Both the position numbers and the translations under genes were made by a program. A DNA stretch of 5,803 nucleotides, taken from assembly GCA_028290125.1 (NCBI GenBank), contig JAQGKM010000270.1, positions 1-5,803 of the forward strand. Reading direction: 5' to 3'. Below, one piece after another: positions 5,584 through 5,803 of the stretch. Positions within the stretch are counted from its first letter, which is position 1. Every line of letters starts with the position of its first letter. Under the pieces are notes generated by a model. That model saw only the letters and a list, made by a program, of their open reading frames with translations. It was not told the origin of the DNA and made no database searches. Source of the stretch: Hyphomicrobiales bacterium (GTDB lineage: Bacteria; Pseudomonadota; Alphaproteobacteria; Rhizobiales; Beijerinckiaceae).

Positions 5584-5803
5584 TTGTCCCTGTCGTTTAA
5601 GCCGCTCTCCCCCGCTTGCGGGGTAGAAATCTCTGGTCTGGACCTGCGCCAGCCCGTGGATGCGGTTTCGGCGAATGCGATCCGCAAAGCCTTCGACGAC
5701 AACATCGTCGCGGTCTTTCGTCAGCAGGATTTGTCAGAAGAAGATCAACTCCGGGCTGCCGAGATATTTGGCAAGGTAGCCCTTCGGAAGAAGCCGGTCA
5801 GCG
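5584..5803 (+). CDS. TauD/TfdA-family 2-oxoglutarate-dependent dioxygenase, N-terminal part (cut by the window edge)
   Basis: Seventy-three residues are visible before the right edge. The order of signatures, LSPACGVEISGLDLRQP (8-24), then AIRKAFDDNIVAVFRQQDLS (32-51), then AAEIFGKVALR (57-67), matches the N-terminus of TauD/TfdA enzymes. These non-haem Fe(II) oxygenases couple decarboxylation of 2-oxoglutarate to hydroxylation of small organic substrates such as taurine, sulfonates or aryloxyacids. The His-x-Asp iron ligands and the distal His lie outside the window, so activity and substrate cannot be judged. The start is TTG, supported by its ribosome-binding site. The gene is divergent from the LysR gene and is its probable target. 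The lower GC just upstream (5475-5550) fits a control region. Confidence 0.85.
   Translation, partial: MSLSFKPLSPACGVEISGLDLRQPVDAVSANAIRKAFDDNIVAVFRQQDLSEEDQLRAAEIFGKVALRKKPVS
5610..5623 (+). other. GC hairpin with CUUG loop at the 5' end of the dioxygenase coding sequence
   Basis: CCCCG and CGGGG form a 5-bp stem closed as G(CUUG)C, a tetraloop type known for unusual stability, starting 26 nt after the first base of the start codon. It encodes the conserved SPACG segment, so coding constraint may explain part of it. It might slow initiating ribosomes and assist the weak TTG start. Confidence 0.4.

Overview
The window is GC-rich (mostly about 65-75% G+C in coding parts) and shows the codon bias and protein families of an alphaproteobacterium, most likely of the Rhizobiales/Rhodospirillales type. 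This taxonomic view is an inference from composition and protein resemblance only. Four complete protein genes and one gene cut by the right edge account for most of the DNA.

Layout: (1) positions 1-241 hold no supportable gene, only short repeats. (2) 242-1291, minus strand: a malyl-CoA lyase-like CoA-ester lyase of the HpcH/HpaI (citrate lyase beta) superfamily. (3) 1405-2961, plus strand, divergent from the lyase: the bifunctional NAD(P)H-hydrate repair enzyme (epimerase plus ADP-dependent dehydratase). (4) 2962-3176: a convergent intergenic region with a clear minus-strand Rho-independent terminator and, just before it, a hairpin-rich stretch with CU-rich anti-Shine-Dalgarno sequence that looks like a small RNA of about 90 nt. 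(5) 3177-4460, minus strand: a Tat-exported multicopper-oxidase-like protein that has lost nearly all copper ligands. (6) 4532-5434, minus strand: a LysR-type regulator. (7) 5435-5583: a divergent control region with a good LysR-gene promoter overlapped by an inverted repeat. (8) 5584 to the right edge, plus strand: the N-terminus of a TauD/TfdA-family 2-oxoglutarate-dependent dioxygenase with a TTG start.

How the parts may work together: the LysR regulator and the TauD-like dioxygenase form a classic divergent regulator/target pair. An 18-base sequence is shared exactly between the intergenic region at 3019-3036 and the ribosome-binding region of the dioxygenase gene at 5556-5573. Because the candidate small RNA is read from the minus strand, it would be perfectly complementary over 18 nt to the Shine-Dalgarno region of the dioxygenase mRNA. 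That makes a second, post-transcriptional layer of control plausible. This is the most interesting observation here; it is a hypothesis drawn from sequence. The lyase and the NAD(P)H-hydrate repair enzyme appear to be ordinary metabolic genes with no obvious link to the regulator/dioxygenase pair.
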